Shown here piece after piece: positions 26,938-35,134 of a stretch of DNA of 64,000 bases (position 1 is the stretch's first letter; each line of letters opens with the position of its first letter). Position numbers and translations under genes: made by a program. The DNA is taken from the NCBI GenBank assembly GCA_965656535.1, contig CBFHKX010000006.1, forward strand, positions 62,001 through 126,000. The letters are read 5' to 3'. Source of the stretch: Lishizhenia sp965656535. GTDB lineage: Bacteria; Bacteroidota; Bacteroidia; Flavobacteriales_D; Crocinitomicaceae. Under the pieces are notes generated by a model, which saw only the letters and a list, made by a program, of their open reading frames with translations, was not told where the DNA came from and made no database searches.

Positions 26938-27117
26938 ATGTACTACGTTTACATTCTATTTTCAGAGAAGTCTAAAGTTTATTATGTTGGAATGACTAAA
27001 GATGTTTTGGCTCGACTAAAAGAACATAATCGAGGTAAAAGTAATTTTACGAAGGGACGGATTTCATGTTCTGCATATCGACAAAGAAAAAAAATGCAAT
27101 TACTGCAACCTTCTTAG
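26938..27117 (+). pseudogene. Truncated second copy of the GIY-YIG gene
   Basis: The first ~121 bases are identical to the gene at 26585 except for two substitutions (one silent, one Ala to Thr), then the sequence departs right after the codons for TKG. The frame goes on for about 18 unrelated codons (RISCSAYRQRKKMQLLQPS) to a stop at 27117. It lacks the C-terminal half of the nuclease domain, including the catalytic Glu region, so is most likely inactive. Recent duplication followed by deletion or replacement of the 3' end. Confidence 0.75.
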
Positions 27118-27121
27118 GACT

Positions 27122-27144
27122 ATTACCGTTTGAAAAACGGTAAT
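27122..27144. terminator. Short hairpin after the truncated GIY-YIG copy
   Basis: ATTACCGTTT / AAACGGTAAT with a short loop (TGA); 9-10-bp stem, no strong T-run, so a terminator or processing hairpin is only possible. Confidence 0.4.
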
Positions 27145-27178
27145 TCAAATCTAATATTCAGAAGAAAAAAATACTACT

Positions 27179-27316
27179 ATGAAAAAATCAACAAGCACCT
27201 TTGTTTTAATTGCAGTATTTACTCTTGGATTAGCTGTTTCTTCTTGCGGAAGTTCTAAATCTGCTACAAAATGCGATGGTAGAAAAGGAACTAAAACCAG
27301 AATGGGTAATTTATAA
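27179..27316 (+). CDS. Small lipoprotein, 45 aa
   Basis: Frame begins MKKSTSTFVLIAVFTLGLAV and reaches a lipobox LAVSSC-G with the lipidated Cys at residue 23. The mature part is only ~23 residues, rich in Ser, Lys and Arg (GSSKSATKCDGRKGTKTRMGNL), with one further Cys. Textbook signal peptide II plus clear start and stop support a real gene in spite of its size. Function unknown. Its last six bases (TTATAA) overlap the stop of the convergent gene. Confidence 0.7.
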   Translation: MKKSTSTFVLIAVFTLGLAVSSCGSSKSATKCDGRKGTKTRMGNL

Positions 27317-27652
27317 GTCCAGCTTATTTCTTAAAAATACTTTGTATGCTTCTCTTTTAACGAGTTGTATTGCAAAACCCTCTGAGTCAATATTAGCAGT
27401 TGGAAGTTGGTAGATGCCTACTATTTTTTCGCTTAAATCTATTAAGTAACAAAGCTTTAATAAATCGTTTGGAGAGTTGTTATTTATTTCTGTAATTATC
27501 TTTTCTGTTTCTTTGAAAATAGATGTTGGGGTAAGATTTTCTTTAAATTTAAAATCATAACCGCATCTATTAATATCTTTTTCTAATTGCTTGGATACTT
27601 TTAAGATGAAATCTTGTTGTAATAATTGATTATTTAACTCTAATTCGTTCAA
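27311..27652 (-). CDS. Hypothetical protein, 113 aa
   Basis: Acidic/amide-rich, mostly helical soluble protein (start NELELNNQLLQQDFILKV read from TTG; no ATG precedes it in frame near by). No motif recognised. Its reading frame is intact and its base composition is like its neighbours. Convergent with the small lipoprotein, sharing six bases at the stops. Confidence 0.6.
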   Translation of the reverse strand: MNELELNNQLLQQDFILKVSKQLEKDINRCGYDFKFKENLTPTSIFKETEKIITEINNNSPNDLLKLCYLIDLSEKIVGIYQLPTANIDSEGFAIQLVKREAYKVFLRNKLDL

Positions 27653-27726
27653 ATCTTTAACATTTAATAAAAACTACTTTTTCATAAAGGTAGAACTTTT
27701 AACTTCGCTCAAGAAAATTTTTGATT

Positions 27727-28998
27727 ATGCGTATTTTTAAATTTGGAGGAGCTTCTGTTAAAGATGGTTCTGCTGTGCAAAATGTAAAAGATATTTTATC
27801 CTTATACCCTAAAGATAATTTGGTAATTGTAGTTTCTGCAATGGGTAAAACTACCAATGCAATGGAGCAAATTACAGATGCGCTATATCATAAAGATTTT
27901 GAAACTTTTAGAAACCTCGTTTTAGAGAGAAAAGCGTTTCACTTTTCTATTTTAGAAGACCTGTTTAAAGAAAAGAATCATCCCATCTTTAATGAGGTGC
28001 TTACTCTTTTTAATGATTTAGGAAACCGAGTAAACATTCCAATCTCTGAAAATTATGATTTTGAGTACGATCAAATTGTATCTCTTGGTGAAGTAGTTTC
28101 AACAAAAATTATTGAAGCTTACCTTTCTTTAAATAGCAACGAAATAGTTTGGCTAGATGCTAGAAAAGTGATTAGAACTAATAATAAGTATAGAGAAGGA
28201 GAGGTAGATTGGAGCAAAACACAAGGACTTTTACAAGAACGTATAGACGCGCACGCAGATAAGCGTGTTTTTGTTACTCAAGGTTTTTTAGGTCATACCT
28301 CAGAAGGTTTTACAACAACTTTGGGTAGAGAGGGTTCTGATTACACTGCAGGTATTTTTGCTTACTGCATAAATGCAAGAGATGTAACCATTTGGAAAGA
28401 TGTTCCGGGTATGCTAAATGCAGACCCGAAATGGTTTGATAATACTGTTAAACTAGATACTATTTCTTTTAAAGAAGCTATAGAACTAAGTTATTATGGT
28501 GCATCTGTAATTCATCCTAAAACAATTAAACCGCTACAGAATAAGTCTATACCGCTGTATGTAAAATCTTTTTTAAACCCAACAGCAGACGGCACGGCAA
28601 TCCAAAGCTCTACAGTTAACGATAATTTGGTTCCTAGTTTTATATTTAAAATGGATCAAATTTTACTTTCTATTACACCTAAAGATTTTTCTTTTATAGT
28701 AGAAGAAAACATGAGTGATATTTTTAAAACCCTCGCTCAAGCTAATGCTAAAATAAACATTATGCAAAACTCTGCACTTAGTTTTTCTGTGTGTTTAGAT
28801 AAAAGCAAGGTAGATTTAGAACGGCTAACGGCTTCTTTAAGCACAGATTTCAATGTAAAATACAACGATGGTTTAGAGTTAGTAACCATTAGGCATTATG
28901 ACCAAGCGACTATAGATAGAGTTACCGTAGGTAAAGAAGTTTTAATGGAACAAAAAACAAGGCAAACGGCTAGATTGGTATTGAAAAACATTAGATAA
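27727..28998 (+). CDS. lysC: Aspartate kinase (monofunctional)
   Basis: Phosphorylates aspartate, entry to lysine/methionine/threonine synthesis. 423 residues; N-terminal KFGGASVKDG kinase motif, TLGREGSDYTA near 200, ATP-site VTIWKDVPGMLNADP, then two C-terminal ACT-like regulatory domains (about 300-423), so feedback control by an amino acid is likely. ATG at 27727 was preferred over a TTG six bases upstream. Single-gene unit. Confidence 0.93.
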   Translation: MRIFKFGGASVKDGSAVQNVKDILSLYPKDNLVIVVSAMGKTTNAMEQITDALYHKDFETFRNLVLERKAFHFSILEDLFKEKNHPIFNEVLTLFNDLGNRVNIPISENYDFEYDQIVSLGEVVSTKIIEAYLSLNSNEIVWLDARKVIRTNNKYREGEVDWSKTQGLLQERIDAHADKRVFVTQGFLGHTSEGFTTTLGREGSDYTAGIFAYCINARDVTIWKDVPGMLNADPKWFDNTVKLDTISFKEAIELSYYGASVIHPKTIKPLQNKSIPLYVKSFLNPTADGTAIQSSTVNDNLVPSFIFKMDQILLSITPKDFSFIVEENMSDIFKTLAQANAKINIMQNSALSFSVCLDKSKVDLERLTASLSTDFNVKYNDGLELVTIRHYDQATIDRVTVGKEVLMEQKTRQTARLVLKNIR

Positions 28999-29148
28999 GT
29001 GTTTGGTTATAAGTTTTGTAATTTAATTAGTAGGTTAAACTAGATTTAAACCGAGTTAAAGGGCACTTTGGTTGTTAAAGCGAAGGAAGTATCTTAAAAT
29101 CACCTTTTATTGGTTTATTTTCAATGTTTGAGGCTCAAGTAAAATAGT

Positions 29149-29589
29149 TTAATTGATTACCTCTACCTCTACTCTTTTCTTTAAGGCTTGATTCATTTCT
29201 ATAAAACCAGCTTTGGTTTCTACATTAAGCTTCTTTTTGAATAATGGCACTAAAATTCCTTTGAATTTTTCTGAGTGCTTAAGAAGTGTTCTATTATTTT
29301 CTAAAGCTATTAATTCAAAACCATGTTCGCCATCAAACAAACCTTTTAACCATAACTTTCCTAACCAAGTAAATTGTTTGTTTGGTTCTACTTTTAATAC
29401 CGTTGGCGAAAATTTCATTCCACCCGGATTTACATTAATCACTTGTTTTTCAACAACAAAACCGTTCGCTTTTGTAATAAATGGATTCCAATTTTTGTAG
29501 TCTTCAAGGTTAATTAATACTTCCCAAACTTCATTAGTAGATGCGTTAATTTCAATTTCAGTTCTTAATTCTAACTTCGGATTTTTCAT
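29149..29589 (-). CDS. SRPBCC (START-like) domain protein
   Basis: 146 residues of the polyketide cyclase/SRPBCC fold: the N-terminal IEINASTNEVWEVLINLEDYKNWNPF is the typical first strand-helix, FTWLGKLWLKGLFDGEHGFEL the central strands, and a long C-terminal helix ends it. Such proteins bind small hydrophobic ligands; ligand unknown. Isolated between aspartate kinase and a degraded region. Confidence 0.82.
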   Translation of the reverse strand: MKNPKLELRTEIEINASTNEVWEVLINLEDYKNWNPFITKANGFVVEKQVINVNPGGMKFSPTVLKVEPNKQFTWLGKLWLKGLFDGEHGFELIALENNRTLLKHSEKFKGILVPLFKKKLNVETKAGFIEMNQALKKRVEVEVIN

Positions 29590-29748
29590 GTATGCTTTTT
29601 TTTACAAAGTTGAGCATACACCAACTATTTGCTCTTGATGTAAATCAAGAAAACTTACATGAGGTTTATAAACTCATAACTAATTGATAATCAAAGATAA
29701 AAACGTTCGCTGAAAATCTAGAAAAAATAACCAACCCTAATCTTAAAA

Positions 29749-30130
29749 TTATTTAGCTCTTATTCTACTTAGAGTTTCTGGCGACATGCCCAGCATAGAT
29801 GCGATATATTGATGCGGAACAAGGTTGAATAGTTCTTTTTTATGTTGATAAAAAGCCTGATAGCGCTCTTAGGCAGAATTTGAGAGGAGTTGATAGATTC
29901 TATTTTCTACTTGGGCAAAGCATTTGGCAATAAAGTCTTTTTCTATTTTAGTCCAGTTTTCTACTTTCAAATGCAATGCATCGTAGTCATTTTTAGATAG
30001 TGCTAAGCCCTTTACTTCTTAAAGAGCTTGTATGTTCCACCGTGATTGTTGGTTAAAACAACTTAAACGCTTGTTGCGCCTGCTCTTCTTGAAGAGAAAA
30101 ATAGTGAGCTAGAAATTCTTTGTCTGTCAT
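29749..30130 (-). pseudogene. Crp/Fnr-family regulator remnant
   Basis: Minus-strand translation gives MTDKEFLAHYFSLQEEQ, then an in-frame stop; after a frame change, GLALSKNDYDALHLKVENW ... FAQVENRIYQLLSNSA, another stop, and ERYQAFYQHKKELF plus VPHQYIASMLGMSPETLSRIR, the recognition helix of a Crp-type helix-turn-helix. At ~127 codons it is shorter than the usual ~190, so internal sequence of the cyclic-nucleotide-binding domain has also been lost. Two in-frame stops plus a frameshift make it non-functional. Confidence 0.8.
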
Positions 30131-30162
30131 TTAACTGAATCTAGCTAAAAATAAGTAAATAG

Positions 30163-30255
30163 TTAAAACCAACTGAGTTTGTATCCTATAAAGAGGATGA
30201 TAAAGGTGATAAAAAACAAAACTGCTGCAACCTGATTAACAACTCTACTTCTCAT
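30163..30255 (-). CDS. Possible 30-aa membrane peptide
   Basis: Short frame from ATG: MRSRVVNQVAAVLFFITFI then ILFIGYKLSWF. One clean hydrophobic helix with a basic N-terminus, stop TAA. No ribosome-binding information or homologue is available from sequence alone; may be chance. Reported because it occupies the otherwise empty stretch upstream of the Crp remnant. Confidence 0.25.
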   Translation of the reverse strand: MRSRVVNQVAAVLFFITFIILFIGYKLSWF

Positions 30256-30600
30256 AATAATCTGTTTAGGATTAAAAAGTTAAGGGAATTTTTTGGGATA
30301 TTAAAATTTAGGATTGAGAAATTTTTGCTTTGTGTTTTTGACTTCGATATATGCGCCAGTTGGCGGAATACTCAGTATGCAGATTATAATTAGCTTGATG
30401 GAGGTTTGTTAAAACATTCTCGCCCCAGATAGGAACGGTAGCTTTTTGCAGGCTTTTTTTAGGTTTACTTATAAATAAAAGGCGACCATAGAAGCCTTTT
30501 AGTTATTTAGTAAATATTGAGTAGACAAGAAAACTTTAGTGTATAGCTGGATGAAGGCGCACTTTTTAAATTAAGAATGGAGAAAATCTATAACTGAATC
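30256..30600. other. Intergenic stretch with one diverged repeat copy
   Basis: No gene seen. A diverged copy of the palindromic repeat found further right is present at about 30326-30385 (GACTTCGATATATGCGCC-AGTT-GGCGGAATACTCAGTA, given in pieces). Remaining sequence is AT-rich with no coding signal. Confidence 0.5.
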
Positions 30601-30615
30601 ATTTTGCTTCGTGCC

Positions 30616-31023
30616 TTTGGACTTCGATACATTCCGATTAAGAATTGGAATACTCAGTCCGCAGGTTTTATTTCGTTTGCATCCTCCGTCCGTTCCTCGA
30701 CACCTCCTTCAACAAGGAGGTATAGTTTACTTCCTGTGTTGATCTCTATCTTTTGGACTTCGATACATCCGCCGGCTGGCGGAATACTTAGTCCGCAAGG
30801 TTTTGCTTCGTTCGCATCCTCCGTCTCGTTCCTAGACACCTCCTTCAACAAGGAGGTATAGTTTACTTCCTGTGTTGAACTCTATCTTTTGGACTTCGAT
30901 ACATCCGCCGGCTGGCGGAATACTTAGTCCGAAAGGTTTTGCTTCGTTTGCATCCTCCGTCCGTTCCTCGACACCTCCTTCAACAAGGAGGTATAGTTTA
31001 CTTCCTGTGTTGAACTCTATCTT
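30616..31023. repeat. Three tandem copies of a 136-bp palindrome-containing repeat
   Basis: Units begin at 30616, 30752 and 30888 (exact 136-base spacing). Each holds GGACTTCGATACAT...TAGTCC/CAGTCC as an imperfect inverted repeat with a hairpin tip, GCATCCTCCGTC, and a perfect hairpin CCTCCTT-CAAC-AAGGAGG, then TATAGTTTACTTCCTGTGTTGA. Copies 2 and 3 have the tip CCGCC-GGCT-GGCGG; copy 1 has TTCCGATTAAGAATTGGAA instead, so pairing is kept while sequence changed. Partial copies flank the array (CTCCTTCAATGAAGGAG near 31078-31096). Reading frames across it are only repeat read-through. Confidence 0.85.
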
Positions 31024-31113
31024 TTAATTCGTTTGTATCCTCCGACTTTTATTCGGATAAATCCTCATAAAACCCAACTCCTTCAATGAAGGAGGTATTT
31101 ACTTGAAAAACAG

Positions 31114-33789
31114 CTATGCTAGGGATGAACCTAACCAACGTTCCATTTCTTCTTTAGATTTTCCTTTTCTTTTGGCAATATCTTCTACTTGTTCCATTGT
31201 AATTTTACCTACACCAAAATATTTGGCTTTTGGATGAGCAAAGTACCAACCCGAAACGGAAGCTGCAGGCAACATGGCTAAACTATCTGTTAAACTCACG
31301 CCTGTAATTTCTGTTGCATCCAAAATTTTAAATAAATCTGGTTTTTCTGTGTGATCTGGACAAGCTGGATAACCTGGTGCTGGTCGAATTCCTCTGTAAT
31401 GCTCTTTGATTAAAGAATCATTCTCTAGGTGCTCATCCGAGGCATATCCCCAAAACTCTTTTCTAACTCTTAGGTGCATACATTCTGCAAAGGCTTCTGC
31501 CAAACGATCTGCTAGGGCCTTCAACATAATCGAGTTATAATCATCATGATCGTCTTCAAAACGTTTTACGTGTTTTTCTATGCCTAAGCCTGTTGTTACT
31601 ACAAATCCTCCGACATAATCTTTTATTCCAGATTCTTTTGGTGCTACAAAATCTGCTAATGACATATTATCTGCACCGGCTGCTTTCTTTAATTGTTGAC
31701 GTAAAGTGTGTTGAACGGATAGAACTTCTGTTCTTGTTTCGTCTGTATAGATTTCTATATCATTACCTACAGAATTTGCTGGAAACATTCCAACTACAGC
31801 TTTGGCTGTTAACCATTTTTCATCAATAATTTGTTGTAACATTACTTTAGCATCTGCATATAACTTTGTTGCTGCTTCTCCAACTACTTCGTCTTGCAAT
31901 ATTCTTGGAAAACGTCCTGCTAACTCCCAAGTCTGGAAGAAAGGCGTCCAATCTATAAACTCAGCTAATTCTGCCAAATCATAGTCTACAAAAGTTTGTT
32001 TTTCTAATGTTTTAGGAACAGTAATATCTTCTTGTTTCCAATCAATTTGGAATTTATTTTTTGTTGCTTTCTCTAAAGATAAATAGGTTTTCTTTCCTCT
32101 ATTTTTTGCGTGATGTTCTCTTAACTTCTGGTAATCATCTTTTATTTCTTTGACGAAATCTGTTTTACGTTTTCCTAATAAACTTTCTACAACCGTTACA
32201 GAGCGCGAAGCATCTAAAACATGAACTGTTTGATCATTTCTAAAATGTTCTTCTATTTTAACTGCGGTATGTACGCGGGATGTTGTTGCTCCACCTAGAA
32301 TTAATGGAATTTTAAGGTCTGCTCGTTGCATTTCTTTGGCAACGGTTACCATTTCATCTAAAGAAGGAGTTATTAGTCCGCTAAGACCAATTACATCTAC
32401 ATTTTCTTCTATGGCTTTGGCGATAATTTTATCTGCAGGCACCATCACTCCCATATCTACTACTTCGTAATTGTTACAACCTAAAACTACGCTTACGATA
32501 TTCTTACCAATATCATGCACATCTCCTTTTACGGTTGCCATTAATATTTTACCAGCAGATGAGCTTTCGCCTTCTTCTTTTTCTTCTTCTATAAACGGAA
32601 GTAAATAAGCTACAGATTTTTTCATTACTCTGGCAGACTTTACAACCTGCGGTAAGAACATTTTACCTGACCCAAATAAGTCTCCAACTATGTTCATACC
32701 TGCCATTAGGGGACCTTCTATTACTTCTATTGGTCTATCAAATTGCTGTCTGCATTCTTCTGTATCCTCTTCTATAAATTCAACAATTCCTTTAACTAAA
32801 GCGTGAGAAAGTCTTTCGTTTACTGGAGCATTTCTCCATGCAAGATCTACTTCTTTCTTTTTGCCATCACCCTTAACCGTTTCTGCAAACTCGAGTAATC
32901 TTTCTGTAGCATCTGGTCTTCTATTTAAAAGAACATCTTCTACATACTCCAGTAAATCTTTTGGAATATCTGAATATACTTCTAGCATAGAAGGATTTAC
33001 AATCCCCATGTCCATTCCATTTTTTATGGCATGATACAAGAATGCAGAATGCATTGCTTCTCTTACAGGGTTATTTCCTCTAAAAGAGAATGAAACGTTA
33101 GAAACTCCACCAGAAACATGTGCTCCGGGCAAATTTTCTCTAATCCATTTAGTAGCGTTAAAGAAATCTACGGCATTATTATTATGCTCATCCATTCCTG
33201 TTGCAACTGGAAAAATATTTGGATCAAAAATTATGTCTTGAGCTGGAAAACTAACTTCATCGACCAAAATTCTGTAAGACCTTTCACAAATCTCTATTCT
33301 TCTTTTATAGCTATCTGCTTGTCCATTTTCATCGAACGCCATTACGATAACAGCAGCTCCGAATCTTTTAATCTTTTTGGCTTGAGCAACAAAATTTTCT
33401 TTACCCCCTTTTAATGAAATTGAGTTTACAATACCTTTTCCTTGAATACATTTTAAACCAGCTTCTATAATTTCCCACTTAGAAGAGTCTATCATTACCG
33501 GAATTCTAGATATATCTGGCTCTGAAGCCATAAGATTTAAGAATTTGACCATAGCTTCTGCTCCGTCGATCATTCCCTCATCCATGTTAACATCTATAAT
33601 CTGTGCTCCTCCTTCTACTTGCTCTAACGCAACAGAAAGTGCTTCTTCGTAATTATCTTCTTTTATTAAACGTAAGAATTTACGAGAACCGGTGACATTG
33701 GTTCTTTCACCTATGTTAATAAAATTAGTTTCTGGTGTTACAACTAATGGTTCTAATCCTGACAGTTTTAATGGAGGGAGCGTATTCAT
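31114..33789 (-). CDS. metH: Methionine synthase, cobalamin-binding part (MetH C-terminal three modules)
   Basis: B12-dependent methionine synthase lacking the homocysteine module, which is encoded just upstream. 891 residues: pterin-binding (methyltetrahydrofolate) domain at the N-terminus (INIGERTNVTGSRKF), cap and B12-binding domain with DVHDIG near residue 424, LSGLITPSLDEM and LILGGATTS, then the AdoMet-dependent reactivation domain with RPAPGYPACPDHTEK near the C-terminus. Split MetH is common in Bacteroidetes. 29 bases after the partner gene and under the same SAM riboswitch. Confidence 0.95.
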   Translation of the reverse strand: MNTLPPLKLSGLEPLVVTPETNFINIGERTNVTGSRKFLRLIKEDNYEEALSVALEQVEGGAQIIDVNMDEGMIDGAEAMVKFLNLMASEPDISRIPVMIDSSKWEIIEAGLKCIQGKGIVNSISLKGGKENFVAQAKKIKRFGAAVIVMAFDENGQADSYKRRIEICERSYRILVDEVSFPAQDIIFDPNIFPVATGMDEHNNNAVDFFNATKWIRENLPGAHVSGGVSNVSFSFRGNNPVREAMHSAFLYHAIKNGMDMGIVNPSMLEVYSDIPKDLLEYVEDVLLNRRPDATERLLEFAETVKGDGKKKEVDLAWRNAPVNERLSHALVKGIVEFIEEDTEECRQQFDRPIEVIEGPLMAGMNIVGDLFGSGKMFLPQVVKSARVMKKSVAYLLPFIEEEKEEGESSSAGKILMATVKGDVHDIGKNIVSVVLGCNNYEVVDMGVMVPADKIIAKAIEENVDVIGLSGLITPSLDEMVTVAKEMQRADLKIPLILGGATTSRVHTAVKIEEHFRNDQTVHVLDASRSVTVVESLLGKRKTDFVKEIKDDYQKLREHHAKNRGKKTYLSLEKATKNKFQIDWKQEDITVPKTLEKQTFVDYDLAELAEFIDWTPFFQTWELAGRFPRILQDEVVGEAATKLYADAKVMLQQIIDEKWLTAKAVVGMFPANSVGNDIEIYTDETRTEVLSVQHTLRQQLKKAAGADNMSLADFVAPKESGIKDYVGGFVVTTGLGIEKHVKRFEDDHDDYNSIMLKALADRLAEAFAECMHLRVRKEFWGYASDEHLENDSLIKEHYRGIRPAPGYPACPDHTEKPDLFKILDATEITGVSLTDSLAMLPAASVSGWYFAHPKAKYFGVGKITMEQVEDIAKRKGKSKEEMERWLGSSLA

Positions 33790-33818
33790 TTTAAGCTAAT
33801 TTGAAATAATATCTGAAT

Positions 33819-34844
33819 TTAAACCTTGACTTTTCTTGGTGGATACTTTGCTGCTTTTTGTGCTATTGCTTTTATATGTTCCGGTGTTGTACCGCAGCAT
33901 CCGCCAATAATATTTACCAAACCTTCTTTTAAAAACTCTTCTATTTGTGTAGCCATCATTTCTGGCGTTTCGTCATACTCACCAAACTCGTTTGGTAAGC
34001 CTGCATTTGGGTGTGCACTCACTTGAAAAGGTGCTTTCTTATCTAATACTTGCAAATAGGGTCTTAACGCTGATGCTCCAAGTGCACAATTTAAGCCCAC
34101 ACTTAATAAAGGCATATGTGATATTGAGATTAAAAATGCTTCTGTTGTTTGTCCAGTAAGTGTTCTCCCAGATGCATCCGTTATTGTACCAGAAACCATT
34201 ATTGGCATATGTGTACCTAATTCTTCTTGCACGGTGTCTATTGCAAATAATGCTGCTTTTGCATTTAATGTATCAAAAACGGTTTCTACTAAGAGCAAAT
34301 CTACTCCACCCTCTATCAGCGCTTTGGTTTGATGTGCATAAGCTGCAACTAACTCATCAAAAGTTACGGCTCTGTATCCTGGATCATTAACATCTGGCGA
34401 AATACTTGCCGTTCTATTTGTTGGTCCGATTGAGCCCGCTACAAAACGAGGTTTATTTGGCTCTTTTGCAGTAAACTCATCTGCTACTTTTCTTGCAATT
34501 TTAGCCGAATGAAAATTAATATCATACACTGCAGATTCTAAATGATAATCTGCTTGCGCAATTGTCGTTCCAGAGAATGTGTTGGTTTCGCAAATATCTG
34601 CGCCTGCTGCATAATATTGGGCATGAATATCTTCTATTATATCTGGTCGGGTTAAAGAAAGTAAATCATTGTTTCCCTTTAAGGAATACTCATGTTCTTC
34701 AAACCATCCTTTTCTAAAGTCTTCTTCTTCTAGAGTATGTCGCTGAATCATGGTTCCCATTGCACCGTCTAAAACCAGTATTCTTTTGGTTATTGCATCT
34801 TTTAACAATGCGGTTCTTTCTTTAACTTTATTAATGTCTATCAT
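33819..34844 (-). CDS. Homocysteine S-methyltransferase module of split methionine synthase
   Basis: 341 residues corresponding to the N-terminal module of MetH: binds homocysteine via zinc held by three cysteines, here GLNCALGA and the GGCCGTTPEHI pair. Start region VLDGAMGTMIQRH is the family signature. Together with the downstream gene it would rebuild a complete cobalamin-dependent enzyme. First gene after the SAM-I riboswitch. Confidence 0.94.
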   Translation of the reverse strand: MIDINKVKERTALLKDAITKRILVLDGAMGTMIQRHTLEEEDFRKGWFEEHEYSLKGNNDLLSLTRPDIIEDIHAQYYAAGADICETNTFSGTTIAQADYHLESAVYDINFHSAKIARKVADEFTAKEPNKPRFVAGSIGPTNRTASISPDVNDPGYRAVTFDELVAAYAHQTKALIEGGVDLLLVETVFDTLNAKAALFAIDTVQEELGTHMPIMVSGTITDASGRTLTGQTTEAFLISISHMPLLSVGLNCALGASALRPYLQVLDKKAPFQVSAHPNAGLPNEFGEYDETPEMMATQIEEFLKEGLVNIIGGCCGTTPEHIKAIAQKAAKYPPRKVKV

Positions 34845-34998
34845 TTCTATTGTTTCCCAATTTAGAGTGGGATTTAGGGAGAATTTTACTAAAAAATAAT
34901 CTCTTGCCTTTATTAATATTTACAAAATAGCTCTACTTAAAACCTAAGTCTAAACCTTTACTTTATGCTATCCCAGAAATGTGTTTATTAAATTACTA
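34845..34998 (-). promoter_or_regulatory. Leader between riboswitch and first metH gene
   Basis: About 150 bases of untranslated leader. No strong terminator hairpin with T-run is visible, and the sequence near the start codon (CCCTAAATCCCACTCTAAATTGGG) offers only a weak hairpin. How the riboswitch acts here is not evident. Confidence 0.4.
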
Positions 34999-35106
34999 CT
35001 CATCTTTTCTTCAATAGTGAAGATTGGAATTAGCACCGGAATCAAAAGGAATTTTGAAAGGTTGCTAAGACGTCATTGGGCCATTCCCTCTGTCTTTCTT
35101 TATAAG
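34999..35106 (-). promoter_or_regulatory. SAM-I (S-box) riboswitch
   Basis: Minus-strand sequence has the S-box core in order: P1 CTTAT (35106-35102), GAGGGAATGGCCCAATGA, TAGCAACC, GGTGCTAATTCC, a P4 hairpin TCTTCA-CTAT-TGAAGA, and P1 closure ATGAG. These are the conserved blocks of the class, which binds S-adenosylmethionine and represses methionine genes. It sits upstream of the split methionine synthase, which fits. Confidence 0.92.
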
Positions 35107-35126
35107 CTTATGTTTAAGAACTGAAT

Positions 35127-35134
35127 CAAAGATA
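35127..35134 (-). promoter_or_regulatory. Promoter -7 box for the metH transcript
   Basis: TATCTTTG, an exact TAnnTTTG, 20 bases before the riboswitch P1 strand, which leaves the right room for a transcription start. No clear -33 box. Confidence 0.65.

Noticed and set aside
30604..30861. Plus- and minus-strand frames of 65-85 codons in the 136-bp repeat array
   Set aside because: They simply read through repeat units and repeat the same peptide; no start context or domain.
30616..31023. CRISPR array
   Set aside because: The units are contiguous 136-bp repeats without unique spacers, and no cas genes are near.
29590..31113. Insertion sequence or prophage remnant in the 1.5-kb gap
   Set aside because: No transposase-like frame, terminal inverted repeats or phage genes; only a Crp remnant and the palindromic repeats.
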